Assembly (NCBI GenBank): GCA_020346185.1
Contig: CP070775.1
Coordinates: 2,549,277-2,613,276 of the forward strand
Length of the DNA stretch: 64,000 nt
From: Betaproteobacteria bacterium
Lineage (GTDB): Bacteria; Pseudomonadota; Gammaproteobacteria; Burkholderiales; Eutrophovitaceae
Reading direction: 5' to 3'
The notes below the pieces were generated by a model that saw only the letters and a program-made list of their open reading frames with translations, was not told where the DNA came from and did no database searches. A program made the position numbers and the translations under genes. This document shows, in pieces, positions 34,222 through 43,535 of the stretch. How positions within the stretch are numbered: the first letter of the stretch is position 1; every line of letters starts with the position of its first letter.

Positions 34222-35006
34222 TCACTCAAATTTTGGCGAACGACGCTCAATGTTGGAATGCACACCTTCGCGGAAATTGCTGCGCTCCCGTCCATCAGAC
34301 GCACGGTCTCCTCCATCGCAGTAAAGAAATCGCAATCGAAATTTTTATAGAGCTGCTGCTCGATGATCGTCAGCGAAGTCGGACAAGCTGCGTAGGCAAC
34401 TCGGTGATGTAAGAACGCGCGTCGTTCACAGATTCTCCGGCCTCGCAAAGCCGGTCAGCGATACCCAATCGCATCGCCCCCGTACCATCGAACTTGCGGG
34501 CGCTCCAGAGAATGCCGAGCGCCCTGTAAGGACCAATCAGTCTCGATAAAATCCACCTCATGGCGTAATTCGCAACGAGACCGCGCTGAGAAAATCCGGT
34601 GCTGTATTTTTGACTTTTTTTGATCAAACGCATGTGCCATGCCCACAACCAAACCGTTCGCAGCGGCGATTACTGGTTTACGCAAGCCTCGAACTTACTT
34701 GTACATCGCCGGAAATTAATCACCGTCGTCTGGGTCACCAGTTTTGGCATCCAGATAAGACAGATTCTCGCTCTCGGCACGATCAACAGCTGACGCCTCG
34801 TCGAGCACACCCATATCCATTCCGGCGCAGAAAACACCAGCCGCGCCGGTAGCAATGACACCAACGACACACTCGTCCTTGTGCGCCTGCGCAAGGGCAT
34901 GTTTGATCTCTGCCAACGTGAAGTTTGTCAAGGCATTAAGGCAGTCAGGCCGATGCATATTGATGATCGCCACCAGATCATCTACTTCGTGGAGAATTTT
35001 TTTACC
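34222..35006 (-). pseudogene. Decayed enoyl-CoA hydratase/isomerase
   Basis: Read leftward, family pieces follow in order across changing frames. KKILHEVDDLVAIINMHRPD, LNALTNFTLAEIKHAL and GVIATGAAGVFCAGMDMG (35000-34800) are first, then LRKPVIAAANGLVVGMAHAF (34690), SQRGLVANYAMRWILSRLIG and ALGILWSARKFDGTGAMRLG (34590-34450). SLTIIEQQLYKNFDCDFFTA with MEETVRLMDGS and NFREGVHSNIERRSPKF reach the stop at 34222. There is no start codon in place and at least three frameshifts. The intact enzyme would hydrate or isomerise an enoyl-CoA. It lies convergent to the aldolase and downstream of the NSS symporter gene. Confidence 0.8.
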
Positions 35007-35059
35007 CCCTTCTTTCTTGGGTATATGAAAACGCGTTTGCGACGGCGAGCAATTCAACA

Positions 35060-36388
35060 CTATGCCACCAGCAGACCAAGGAGTATCAACAAGATCAGGC
35101 ACGGCGCGATGAAACGCAGCAACAACAGCCATGCACGTGCGACATGGTCGCCGCTTATCCCCGCAACGCGCAGCGCTTCTTCTCCCGACCAGGTCCAGCC
35201 AACGAACAGGGCAATAAGCAACCCCCCGACTGGCAAAACGATACTGGATGCAATCACGTCGATCGTCTGCAGTATCCCCATACCGAACACACCGATCTCG
35301 CGCCACATTCCAAAGCCAAGCGCAGAAGGCACACCTGCCAGAAATGCAGCGACGCCGATGACAAGCGCACCTCGCTTTCGTGACCATCGCAATCGACGCA
35401 TCAAAACAGCGCAAGGAACCTCGAGCATTGACACAGAAGAGGTCAGTGCCGCCAGGCCGAGCAGGACAAAAAACGCAATCGCGAACAACCTGCCCGCCGG
35501 CAATATGTTGAACACCTCCGGCAACGTCACAAACGCCAACGTCGGACCTTGCGCCGGGTCGAGACCCAACGCGAATACCGCAGGAAATATCGCGATGCCC
35601 GCGACGATTGCGAACAAGGTATCGCCGCTGGCAACCGTCACCGCCGCTGGCGCCAGTTTCTGGTCGCAGGTGGTGTAACTGCCGTAGGTCAACAGCGCGC
35701 CGGCGCCAATGCCGAGCGAAAAGAACGCCTGGCCGAGCGCTGCCAGATAAACACCGGGCTGCGCTAGCGCTTTCCAATCGGGACGGAACAGGAACGCCAG
35801 ACCGGCGCACGCTCCGTCGAGCGACAAAGCATAAACAGCCAATACGATGACGATCACGCCGAGCAAGGGCATGAGAACTTTGTTAACCGATTCGATGCCA
35901 CGCTTGATGCCCGCCGCGACAACGGTCACTGTCAACGCCACGACAACAAACTGCCAGAAGACCGGTTCGAGCGGATCCGCGACGAAGGCACCGAAATGAT
36001 CGGTTAATGTTCCGCTTTCCATCCGCGCGGCGGCGCCAGTCAGATAATCGACAAAGTACTTGTAAGCCCAGCCAGCGATTACCGCGTAATAGCTAAGGAA
36101 TACAAATGAGACGACAGCCATCAACCATCCGGCTGCCGCCCAGCCGCGACGCAGTGTCCCTTTTTGAAATGAAGCGACCGCATCCGCCTGCGTCCGTCGG
36201 CCAATACAGAACTCTCCGAGCATCAACGGTACACCGAGAATCGCCACGCACAGGACATAGATGAGTAGAAAAGCCGCTCCGCCATTCTCACCCGCAACAT
36301 AGGAGAAACGCCAGATATTGCCCAGGCCCGCCGCGCACCCGATCGTCGCCAGCACAAATCCCGCTCGAGTATTCCACTGTTCTCTCAT
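35060..36388 (-). CDS. Sodium:neurotransmitter symporter (NSS/SNF) family transporter
   Basis: The 442-residue membrane protein has about eleven hydrophobic helices and the NSS signature at the N-terminus: GCAAGLGNIWRFSYVAGENG within helix 1, followed by GGAAFLLIYVLCVAILGVPL. Bacterial members (LeuT, TnaT, MhsT) couple Na+ entry to uptake of amino acids. It is slightly shorter than LeuT and ends after the helix ILLILLGLLVA. Start ATG at 36388. Substrate not readable. It faces the Lon-like gene divergently across 255 bp and is followed by the enoyl-CoA hydratase remnant. Confidence 0.9.
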   Translation of the reverse strand: MREQWNTRAGFVLATIGCAAGLGNIWRFSYVAGENGGAAFLLIYVLCVAILGVPLMLGEFCIGRRTQADAVASFQKGTLRRGWAAAGWLMAVVSFVFLSYYAVIAGWAYKYFVDYLTGAAARMESGTLTDHFGAFVADPLEPVFWQFVVVALTVTVVAAGIKRGIESVNKVLMPLLGVIVIVLAVYALSLDGACAGLAFLFRPDWKALAQPGVYLAALGQAFFSLGIGAGALLTYGSYTTCDQKLAPAAVTVASGDTLFAIVAGIAIFPAVFALGLDPAQGPTLAFVTLPEVFNILPAGRLFAIAFFVLLGLAALTSSVSMLEVPCAVLMRRLRWSRKRGALVIGVAAFLAGVPSALGFGMWREIGVFGMGILQTIDVIASSIVLPVGGLLIALFVGWTWSGEEALRVAGISGDHVARAWLLLLRFIAPCLILLILLGLLVA

Positions 36389-36513
36389 GAAGCTGCTCTT
36401 GCGAACCGTATAATGCGGATAGAAACTTCGTTCTTACCAGTGTGGCGCGTTACACCTTAATTTTCGGTATTTTCGTTCCAATAACGGAAACACGATCTCG
36501 TCGCCGGGCAAAA

Positions 36514-36529
36514 GTTGACTGAAGTCAAC
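36514..36529. promoter_or_regulatory. Palindrome in the shared promoter region
   Basis: GTTGACT and AGTCAAC are separated by GA, making a 16-bp operator-like inverted repeat in the divergent NSS/Lon-like intergenic region. The left half includes a TTGACT that could be a -35 for the plus-strand gene, but no good -10 is at the right distance. Confidence 0.35.
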
Positions 36530-36643
36530 AAATTAGGACGATGCAGCGCCTGGCTGCGACAAGTCTGATGAAAAATCAGGCGGGCGTGGTACATCCGGTC
36601 AAACTGATCCCGGTAACACTGTTCTGACTGCACAATTCTAACA

Positions 36644-39064
36644 ATGGCAAAAACATCAATCGCACCACTTGGTCACATACACCTTTATCAAGCGTGCAAC
36701 CGTGCTGATCTCGATTTCAACACGACTGCCGAACTGGCTGATTTGGACGACGTCTTCGGACAGGACCGGGCAGCCGCGGCAATCCGCTTCGGACTGGCAG
36801 TTGAAAGACCCGGTTACAACTTGTTCGTGCTCGGTGATCACGGCGGCGGTCGACACTGGCTCGTTAACCGCCTGCTCGGCGAAGCAGCCAAAGAGGCTCC
36901 CGTGCCGGATGACTGGGTGTACGTAAACAACTTTGATGAGCCGCGCAAACCAAACGCGATGCGCCTGCCAGCCGGGCGTGGTGTAAAACTACGCAACGAC
37001 ATGCAAAAACTCGTGGCGGAACTGGCACCGGCCATCTCTGCCGCATTCGAGAGCGACCAGTACCGGCAGCAGGTCGAAGCGGTGCAGGAAGCACTGAAGA
37101 AGAAACAGGAATCAGCACTTCAGAAACTTGGGGAGGATGCCGCGAAGAACGGCATCGCGTTGCTTCGCACGCCTCATGGATTCACTTTTGCGCCGATAAA
37201 AGACGGCGAACCGATGAGCCCCGAGGACTTCTCCAGGCTGCCGAAACGGGAACAAACGCGTGTGACCAATGAAGTTGCCAAACTCACTGAAAGATTAAAG
37301 GAAATTATGCAGCAAGCACCGCGCTGGCACCGTGAAACCATGGCGCGGGTAAACGAACTCAGCCGCGAAACCCTGAGTCTGGCCGTCGGCCACCTGATCG
37401 AGGAACTCAAGGAACGTTATGCGGATCTGCCTGAGGTGATCGAGTTTCTGAATGCGGTTCTGAAAGACATCGTTGAGTCTGGCCAACAACTGCACGAACA
37501 ACCGCGCCAGGAAAGTGATTTCGAGACACTGAGCATGGTGGGGCAGATATCGCTGCAACGATACCTGGTCAACTTGCTTGTCGACAACTCGGAGCTTGAA
37601 GGCGCTCCTGTAGTCTACGAAGATAACCCGACTCACCATTATCTGGTTGGGCGAGTCGACCAAATCGCGCAGATGGGGACCCTGGTAACCAATTTCCTTC
37701 TGGTCAAGGCCGGTTCACTGCACCGGGCGAACGGCGGCTATCTAATACTGGATGCGGCCAAGCTCCTGACACAGCCGTACGCGTGGGAGGGGCTCAAGCG
37801 CGCACTGCGAGCGCACAAAATACAGATTGAGTCACTCGGCCAAGTGTACGGCCTGATCAATACCTTATCACTAGAACCCGAGCCAATACCGATCCAACTC
37901 AAGGTGGTATTGGTCGGCGAACGGCTGCTCTATTATCTCCTGAGCGCTTACGATCCGGACTTTCAGGAGTTGTTCAAAGTCGAAGCGGATTTCGAGAACG
38001 ACGTTGCACGAAACGAGGGTAACACGCGTCTCTATGCGCAATTGATCGCGACACTAGGGCGGGCAAACAAAATTATTCCACTCGAGCGCGAAGCCGTTGC
38101 TCGCGTCATCGAACATGCTTCGCGTCTTGCTGATGATTCAGAAAAACTGACTACGCATGTGCGCAAGATCACCGACCTGTTGCGTGAAGCGGAGCATTTT
38201 GCGCGCCGTGGTAATCGCCCGGTCATTTCCCGTGATGACGTAGAAGAGGCGTTACGCGCCAAGGTTCACCGCACCAATCGGATAAAAAGCAAAACGCAGC
38301 AGGCAATCCTGGAAGATGTACTACTTATCGATACTCAAGGCGCGCGCAGCGGCCAAGTTAATGGTCTCGCTGCAGCCGCTCTCGGCGACGCCAATTTTGC
38401 GCACCCGGTACGCATTACGGCGACGTTTCGACTTGGCGAGGGCAACGTCATCGACATTGAGCGCGAAGTCGAATTGGGCGGTGCCATTCACTCCAAGGGC
38501 GTGATGATTCTCAGCTCATTTCTGGGCGCTCGCTATTCGCGTGGCATGCCACTATCGCTCAATGCCAGTATCGTATTCGAACAATCGTATGGTCCTGTAG
38601 AGGGCGACAGCGCTTCGTTGGCCGAATTGTGTGCTCTCTTGTCGGTGCTTTCCGATGCGCCAATCAAGCAGTCCCTGGCAGTCACTGGATCAGTCAACCA
38701 ACACGGCCAGGTTCAGGCGATCGGCGCCGTCAATGAGAAAATTGAAGGGTTCTTCGACATCTGCAATGCGCGTCGCTTGACGGGGGACCAGGGCGTGCTG
38801 ATCCCCAGCGCAAACGTTCGCCACTTGATGCTGCGCGAAGATGTCGTCGAGGCAGCCAAGGCAGGCAAGTTCCACATCTACCCCGTGTCGGAGGTCGATC
38901 AAGCGATTGAACTGCTCACCGGAGTACCGGCCGGAGCACCGGACGAACAAGGCAACATTCCCGCCGGCACCGTTAACCACCTAGTTGCCACACAGATTGC
39001 CGAAATGACAGAGCAAAGACGGTCATTCAATCGTCCGGCAGCTGCCGATCCGGCGACCCGCTAA
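36644..39064 (+). CDS. Lon-like ATP-dependent protease (AAA_32 plus S16 peptidase)
   Basis: This 806-residue protein belongs to the Lon-like proteases with an N-terminal AAA_32 region, as in YcbZ. The C-terminal peptidase has catalytic Ser656 in GPVEGDSAS and Lys699 in VNEKIEG, and the long helical insert (about 115-300) is rich in charged residues. The nucleotide-binding loop reads GDHGGGRHW (64-72): the usual Lys is Arg, as in much of this family, and the Ser/Thr after it is His, so ATP binding may be weakened. C-terminal residues 760-806 are low-complexity. It should act as a cytosolic protease; targets are unknown. It is apparently monocistronic. Confidence 0.87.
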   Translation: MAKTSIAPLGHIHLYQACNRADLDFNTTAELADLDDVFGQDRAAAAIRFGLAVERPGYNLFVLGDHGGGRHWLVNRLLGEAAKEAPVPDDWVYVNNFDEPRKPNAMRLPAGRGVKLRNDMQKLVAELAPAISAAFESDQYRQQVEAVQEALKKKQESALQKLGEDAAKNGIALLRTPHGFTFAPIKDGEPMSPEDFSRLPKREQTRVTNEVAKLTERLKEIMQQAPRWHRETMARVNELSRETLSLAVGHLIEELKERYADLPEVIEFLNAVLKDIVESGQQLHEQPRQESDFETLSMVGQISLQRYLVNLLVDNSELEGAPVVYEDNPTHHYLVGRVDQIAQMGTLVTNFLLVKAGSLHRANGGYLILDAAKLLTQPYAWEGLKRALRAHKIQIESLGQVYGLINTLSLEPEPIPIQLKVVLVGERLLYYLLSAYDPDFQELFKVEADFENDVARNEGNTRLYAQLIATLGRANKIIPLEREAVARVIEHASRLADDSEKLTTHVRKITDLLREAEHFARRGNRPVISRDDVEEALRAKVHRTNRIKSKTQQAILEDVLLIDTQGARSGQVNGLAAAALGDANFAHPVRITATFRLGEGNVIDIEREVELGGAIHSKGVMILSSFLGARYSRGMPLSLNASIVFEQSYGPVEGDSASLAELCALLSVLSDAPIKQSLAVTGSVNQHGQVQAIGAVNEKIEGFFDICNARRLTGDQGVLIPSANVRHLMLREDVVEAAKAGKFHIYPVSEVDQAIELLTGVPAGAPDEQGNIPAGTVNHLVATQIAEMTEQRRSFNRPAAADPATR

Positions 39065-39136
39065 TACTTCGGGGCACGGCACTCTTTTACGCAGAAGCCA
39101 GACCACCAACTCTGACGACCGGAAGCCTCGCGGCAG

Positions 39137-39862
39137 CTACTCGTCGGCCGGTTTTTCGCTCAGTGTCTTTCTACCGGTGAACATGGCTGAAATGACATTA
39201 CCACCCTCCTTCAGCTCCGCCATCACGGCACCAACGATGTGGATCACGATCATCACGACCAAGGCGTAAAAGCCATAGTAATGCGCCGTAATGAACGGCT
39301 TGCGGAAGGCCCGCATTTCCTGCCATGCGGCTTCGTCGTACATTTGCGGCGAGTAGGGCTGCAAACTGACGGGATCCACTCCTGGCGCCGCGACCCACCC
39401 GGCGATCCACGAACCCAACGGCGGGTAGAAAATGTCGGTACCCGCCAGCACCAGGCCAGATACGGCCTGCATCAGTAACAAAAAAAACAGCAGCGTGATG
39501 CTGACGCGCGCCAGCGGATTGTGGCCGATGTATTGCGGCGGCCGCCCGGAGCATAAACGGACAACATAATCTTTAACAGAACGCCAGTAACTTTCGCCAC
39601 CCGGCAGGATCGCGCCCCAACGCGCATGGCGATTGCCAACGAACGCCCAGATCATGCGCCATACGAGGTTGATCGCCAAAACGTAGCCAAACCACACGTG
39701 CATGACCTTGAGCAGGACTTTGCCCTCATTGGTCACACCCAAAGCCTTCGCATTGAGTATGACAATACCAATCGCGATCAACGCGATGACACACAGAAAG
39801 TTGATCCAGTGAAACCATCGGGTCGGCGCATCCCATACCCGGTACGACTTCATTTCAGACAT
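39137..39862 (-). CDS. Cytochrome b561 / hydrogenase-type cytochrome b
   Basis: This is a 241-residue four-helix membrane cytochrome b of the Ni/Fe-hydrogenase cytochrome b / b561 type. Candidate haem ligands are the His in RWFHW, in VMHVWFGY, in TAHYYGFYA and in VIHIVGAV. It carries electrons between the quinone pool and a periplasmic partner such as a diheme cytochrome c. A periplasmic loop of about 40 residues lies between helices 3 and 4 (GSWIAGWVAAPGVDP). The upstream gene on the same strand codes a small Cys-rich secreted protein, with a gap of 93 bp. No hydrogenase genes are present. Confidence 0.85.
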   Translation of the reverse strand: MSEMKSYRVWDAPTRWFHWINFLCVIALIAIGIVILNAKALGVTNEGKVLLKVMHVWFGYVLAINLVWRMIWAFVGNRHARWGAILPGGESYWRSVKDYVVRLCSGRPPQYIGHNPLARVSITLLFFLLLMQAVSGLVLAGTDIFYPPLGSWIAGWVAAPGVDPVSLQPYSPQMYDEAAWQEMRAFRKPFITAHYYGFYALVVMIVIHIVGAVMAELKEGGNVISAMFTGRKTLSEKPADE

Positions 39863-39955
39863 TCAATACTCCGGCTAGTCGGTCCGCACGGCGCCAGCCC
39901 AACAACACCACTGTGATGTCCGGCCTGACACTCGCCGCTGCATAAGCCGCATGGT

Positions 39956-40222
39956 TTATTGCTTGGGCGCGCCGTCGCTGAACTCGTAGGCGTAGTCTTC
40001 TTCGGAAATCCCCTCACAAGCCGCGGCCATGTTGCGTTTCGCGTTGTTACATGCGAGCGGTGCATTCATCATGATGTCCAGCTCATAGCCTTCCTTTTTG
40101 CAGAAGTAGCGGTACTGGCTCCTCGCGTCTTCACAGGTTCCGCCACGCTCATCATTTTCAGCGGCATGGGCAAACGAACCGAGACCAATCACAAGGATTG
40201 CAGCAGACAACACTTTGTTCAT
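39956..40222 (-). CDS. Small secreted four-cysteine protein
   Basis: From ATG 40222, with GGAGG 5 nt upstream, the product has 88 residues: a signal peptide (KVLSAAILVIGLGSFAHA) and a mature part of about 68 residues with four cysteines (GTCED, YRYFCKK, LACNN, AAACEG). Their spacing suggests two disulfides in a helical hairpin. No CxxCH haem motif is present. I do not recognise the family. It stands upstream of, and may be co-transcribed with, the cytochrome b gene, so a role as periplasmic partner or chaperone of that cytochrome is possible. Confidence 0.75.
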   Translation of the reverse strand: MNKVLSAAILVIGLGSFAHAAENDERGGTCEDARSQYRYFCKKEGYELDIMMNAPLACNNAKRNMAAACEGISEEDYAYEFSDGAPKQ

Positions 40223-40303
40223 GGTGACCTCCTCTTTCGTGTAGTTATAGAAATCGCCAACGCGCAGGCGCTTGAATCGAAAGCCTAACTCCAATTGACG
40301 CAA

Positions 40304-41110
40304 GTTTCATCGATATTTTGCAACTGGCGTCCGAGGAAGGGAGAAACGAGTTAGCGAAGGACCCGTTTCGCGCAAGGCAGTAAAGCGCGGCGACGCCCGT
40401 GATAGGCGGTATGCCAAGTCGCGAGCAAATAGACATCGCTACAGTAGAAATAGCGAGCAGCAAATTGCTAAGTTAGTACATACTGTCAACATAACCCCTA
40501 TTTATGAATAAGGATGGTACGTCATTATCAAAATTGGCCCCAAAGGGAGCACGCCTTGGCATCAAGCTGAATACCAGCTCGAACGGCAAATCGTTCCTGT
40601 ACCGCTGCCCGCCGCCAATCGGCATGTCAATCTGCTGACACATGAGCGTGCCTCACTCAATGCAAGGCGACGCTCGTTGAGCTATCGATTCGCCCATCTC
40701 TATGCCGAGTGGCCAGCGCTCTACTCCGGCTTCTATGCGCTCACCAAGCGCGGTTTGGCGCTCTGGCAATGCCGAGAAATCAAGAATGCCGCCTCCGATG
40801 CCTTGATAGCCGCGGACGAAGCCGCTACGCCTTATAACGCCGTCAGAAATGATCAACGGCGCTGGTGGGAGGCCCAATGCCCAGATAGCATTACGCGTGG
40901 CGAATATGCCGCTCGATCCGAAAGGAGCAATATTGAATACCGGCGTGCTAGTGGACCCGCGACGTCACAGGGCTCATTGCGTCGCAGCAGGCACGATTAC
41001 TGCACAAGCTAGCGGGTGTTCGGCCCACCAAATCCAACTTATTGCTGCCCTCGTTATATTGCCGCGACCTGTAACGCTGAGAACTCTTTTCACCGTGCAT
41101 TAACTGCGTC
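40304..41110. other. Long intergenic stretch
   Basis: About 800 bp with no gene I can identify. Open frames of 75-110 codons occur on both strands between 40650 and 41100, but they overlap each other and show no motif, signal peptide or good ribosome site. Part of it may be a gene decayed beyond recognition. The section 40390-40530 is AT-rich. Confidence 0.4.
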
Positions 41111-41944
41111 ATGCTGAAAGAACTCGATTTCACGAAGCCCACCCGCGAGGCCCGATACGACCCGGAAATCGCGCGGACCTGCTTCGAATCCGTTGGTGAT
41201 GCGATTTATCGCGCCAAGGACGAACCGTTCTTTACTGAAAACAAACCAGGTGGGAACATGTACCTCCTGCTGGAGGGAGAAGTTCGCCTGTGCCGCCCCG
41301 AGCGCGTGCTCGATATTGTTCGTAGTGGGGAGATATTCGGCGAGATTTCGGCCATCACACGGAACCCGCGCACGGCCTCGGCGATCGCGATCTCCCCGTG
41401 CAAAGCGCTACAGCTTGATCCGAAACAGTTCAAAAAGGCGCTTCGAGATACGCCTGAGTTTGCGCTCATGCTGATGAGCACGATGATCAACCGCATTCGC
41501 GTGACATCTGCGCTGCTCGTCCGTACCGGCAAACTCGCCAAGCGTCTGGCCGAAGCAGAAGGCCGCGTGTTTTCGCAGAACGTCATCCAGGAAATTATAG
41601 CCACGCTGGGCAACCCGACCCCAACGAGGATATCCGCAAGAACAATAATCACCCGAGAAATTGACAGCGCTAGATCGATGTATTTGGTGCTATCAGGCCG
41701 CGTTGCCCTGTCTGTTAACGAAGTCATCATCGACAACGTCGGACCAGGTGGAATGATCGGCGAAATCGCGCTGGTTGACGGCGCTAACCGGTCAATCACT
41801 ACGCTTGCCGAATCAGACGTAACACTGCTACCTGTCAACCGCGACGACTTTCTCATGATGGTCAAATCCAACCCTCATTTCGCGGTAACAATGCTCCAGT
41901 CTGTGGCCAACCACCTGACCCAAATGACCGCAACATGCGCTTGA
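41111..41944 (+). CDS. Protein with two cyclic-nucleotide-binding domains
   Basis: Two CNB-type beta-rolls make up this 277-residue protein: residues about 15-130, with LLEGEVRLC and GEIFGEISAITRNPRTASAI (the phosphate-binding cassette with its Arg), and about 165-275, with LVLSGRVALS and GGMIGEIALVDGANRSITT. The second cassette also keeps GEIALVDG...R. A helix (RIRVTSALLVRTGKLAKRLA) links them. There is no DNA-binding, kinase or transport domain, so it may be a regulatory subunit or sensor acting through a partner protein. Ligand (cAMP, cGMP or none) is unknown. It precedes the DUF1499 gene by 48 bp on the same strand. Confidence 0.82.
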   Translation: MLKELDFTKPTREARYDPEIARTCFESVGDAIYRAKDEPFFTENKPGGNMYLLLEGEVRLCRPERVLDIVRSGEIFGEISAITRNPRTASAIAISPCKALQLDPKQFKKALRDTPEFALMLMSTMINRIRVTSALLVRTGKLAKRLAEAEGRVFSQNVIQEIIATLGNPTPTRISARTIITREIDSARSMYLVLSGRVALSVNEVIIDNVGPGGMIGEIALVDGANRSITTLAESDVTLLPVNRDDFLMMVKSNPHFAVTMLQSVANHLTQMTATCA

Positions 41945-41992
41945 TACGCTGGCATACTCTCAGGGCATCAGCGACTCCGACGAGACATACCC

Positions 41993-42406
41993 ATGCCATT
42001 GCTTTCACTGCGCGGCCGTGCCAGCAGCCTTGGCCTGACTGACAGCGGCCTAAGCGCCTGCCCATCGTCACCGAATTGTGTCTGCAGTGACGAGAGCGGC
42101 ACAGCGCAAACAATAGAACCGCTGCGACTATCGATCGCGGCCGAAGACGCCTGGCCTTTAGTCCAGCAAACGGTACGCAATCTTCCCCGGACGCGCATGG
42201 TGAGCAACACTAGCGACTATATCCATGCAGAATGCGCGAGTAGCTTATTTGGCTTCGTCGACGACCTGGAGCTGAATTTGCGGCCCGACGACAGAATTAT
42301 CGCAGTGCGCTCTGCATCGCGATTAGGCTACTACGATTTCGGCGCAAATCGCCGCCGGGTGGAGACATTGCGTACAGCACTCCGGGAGCGAAACGTAGTG
42401 CGCTAA
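41993..42406 (+). CDS. DUF1499 family protein
   Basis: This 137-residue protein shows the DUF1499 pattern: CPSSPNCVCS near the N-terminus, AWPLVQQTVRNLP, YIHAECASSLFGFVDDLE and AVRSASRLGYYDFGANRRR with VE. Function is unknown for the family. It has no signal peptide, although many relatives carry one. It is probably in an operon with the cyclic-nucleotide-binding gene. Confidence 0.85.
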   Translation: MPLLSLRGRASSLGLTDSGLSACPSSPNCVCSDESGTAQTIEPLRLSIAAEDAWPLVQQTVRNLPRTRMVSNTSDYIHAECASSLFGFVDDLELNLRPDDRIIAVRSASRLGYYDFGANRRRVETLRTALRERNVVR

Positions 42407-42468
42407 CTCACTGCGAGCTTTGTTGTCACTCACTTCATGCGAAGCCGGATGCCAACTCCGATCAAAGT

Positions 42469-43380
42469 TCAGTCAAAGCTGAAACCCGGTGTACGCGTAT
42501 AGACGTGCAGGCCCTCATCCTGAATCACCAGCGAACGCATGCGTTTTTCACCACGATTGTGATGTGAGTGCAGAGCTGTTGCCGGTGTGACTTGCGCCAC
42601 ACCCGTCACCCATTCGATACGCTCGCCTTCGATCAGAGAGTGAATACCCTCGCCCTGAATCGCGAGCGTCACCGCAACTCCATTGTGCCGATGCGGACGC
42701 TGGTCGCAGCCCGCCGCAAGGGTATTCATGGCGACATTAATGAAAGGAATCGTGGTGTAGTTCGGTTCTGTTCGCCGGGTAGAGAACTGCACGGAGGAAC
42801 CCGTGGTGTTTTCCGTGATGGCGCGCTGGTAGACTGCCTCGAGGTGGCGCTCGATTTCCTTGCTACGCCACACAACGGCCTCGACCGAGGACCTGCCCTC
42901 TTCCGGCGCTCTCGCACCCGCAAACGCGAGTAGCGGTTCATCGGTAACGTTGAACAACAACGTATCCGCATCAGCCCTGTAAGTGGTCTCTACTCCCCCG
43001 GGCAGGCAAAACACGTCACCCTGTCGCCACGATAAGCTGTCCGCGCCATTCGTGCTTTCGCCCCGACCCGACATCACAAAACTGACTTCGCCACTCGCGA
43101 CATACGTCACCGAGAACCGCTCCCCGGCGCGGACCCTGAGGTAGCGGCACAGAAGTGTCGGTGTGGTCGCAGGGTAGGCGGTATCCAATGTATCACTCGC
43201 ATCGAGCATGATCGGACCAGTGGGAGCTTGCGAGTCGACAGCGCGCTTGTACTCGGCCTTGAACTGGTGCGCGGGTACCGGAGGATAAGAAAACGCAAAT
43301 CCGTTCTCATTCGCCAGATAGCGTGCTCGTTGTTCGTAGCGCGATTGGTCGCCCACCTGCTTCTGTTCCGAAATATGCAT
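42469..43380 (-). CDS. Bicupin protein (gentisate-dioxygenase-like fold)
   Basis: The product from ATG 43380 (GGGAGA 8 nt upstream) has 303 residues and two cupin domains, about 90-165 and 220-300. The second has candidate metal ligands in RPHRHNGVAVT and ALHSHHNRG; the first has fewer histidines (ERFSVTYVASGEVSFVMSG, FCLPGG) and is probably structural. The overall arrangement resembles gentisate/1-hydroxy-2-naphthoate dioxygenases, but the ligand set in those enzymes is in the first cupin, so an oxygenase role is not assured. The frame is open 20 codons further upstream without support. It is followed upstream by a DUF169 gene on the same strand. Confidence 0.75.
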   Translation of the reverse strand: MHISEQKQVGDQSRYEQRARYLANENGFAFSYPPVPAHQFKAEYKRAVDSQAPTGPIMLDASDTLDTAYPATTPTLLCRYLRVRAGERFSVTYVASGEVSFVMSGRGESTNGADSLSWRQGDVFCLPGGVETTYRADADTLLFNVTDEPLLAFAGARAPEEGRSSVEAVVWRSKEIERHLEAVYQRAITENTTGSSVQFSTRRTEPNYTTIPFINVAMNTLAAGCDQRPHRHNGVAVTLAIQGEGIHSLIEGERIEWVTGVAQVTPATALHSHHNRGEKRMRSLVIQDEGLHVYTRTPGFSFD

Positions 43381-43535
43381 TACCGTCTCCCGCACCGGTG
43401 CCAGTTCTGGCCTGAGGGCTGTAGCAAGCGCCCAAGTCATCTACAACTTTACGGGCTGGAACAAATCCTGGTCAATCCTGCCCGACACGAGGCGCCTGTT
43501 TTGTTGGTAACGCAATGATAATCATTCAATGCGCG

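Noticed and set aside
34716..35810. 364-codon minus-strand frame spanning the NSS gene end and the hydratase remnant
   Set aside because: Only its last hundred codons resemble a protein (the enoyl-CoA hydratase N-terminus); the rest is the NSS gene read out of frame.
36409..36414. Perfect TATAAT on the plus strand
   Set aside because: It is next to the start of a minus-strand gene, has no -35 at the right distance and is over 200 bp from the plus-strand gene.
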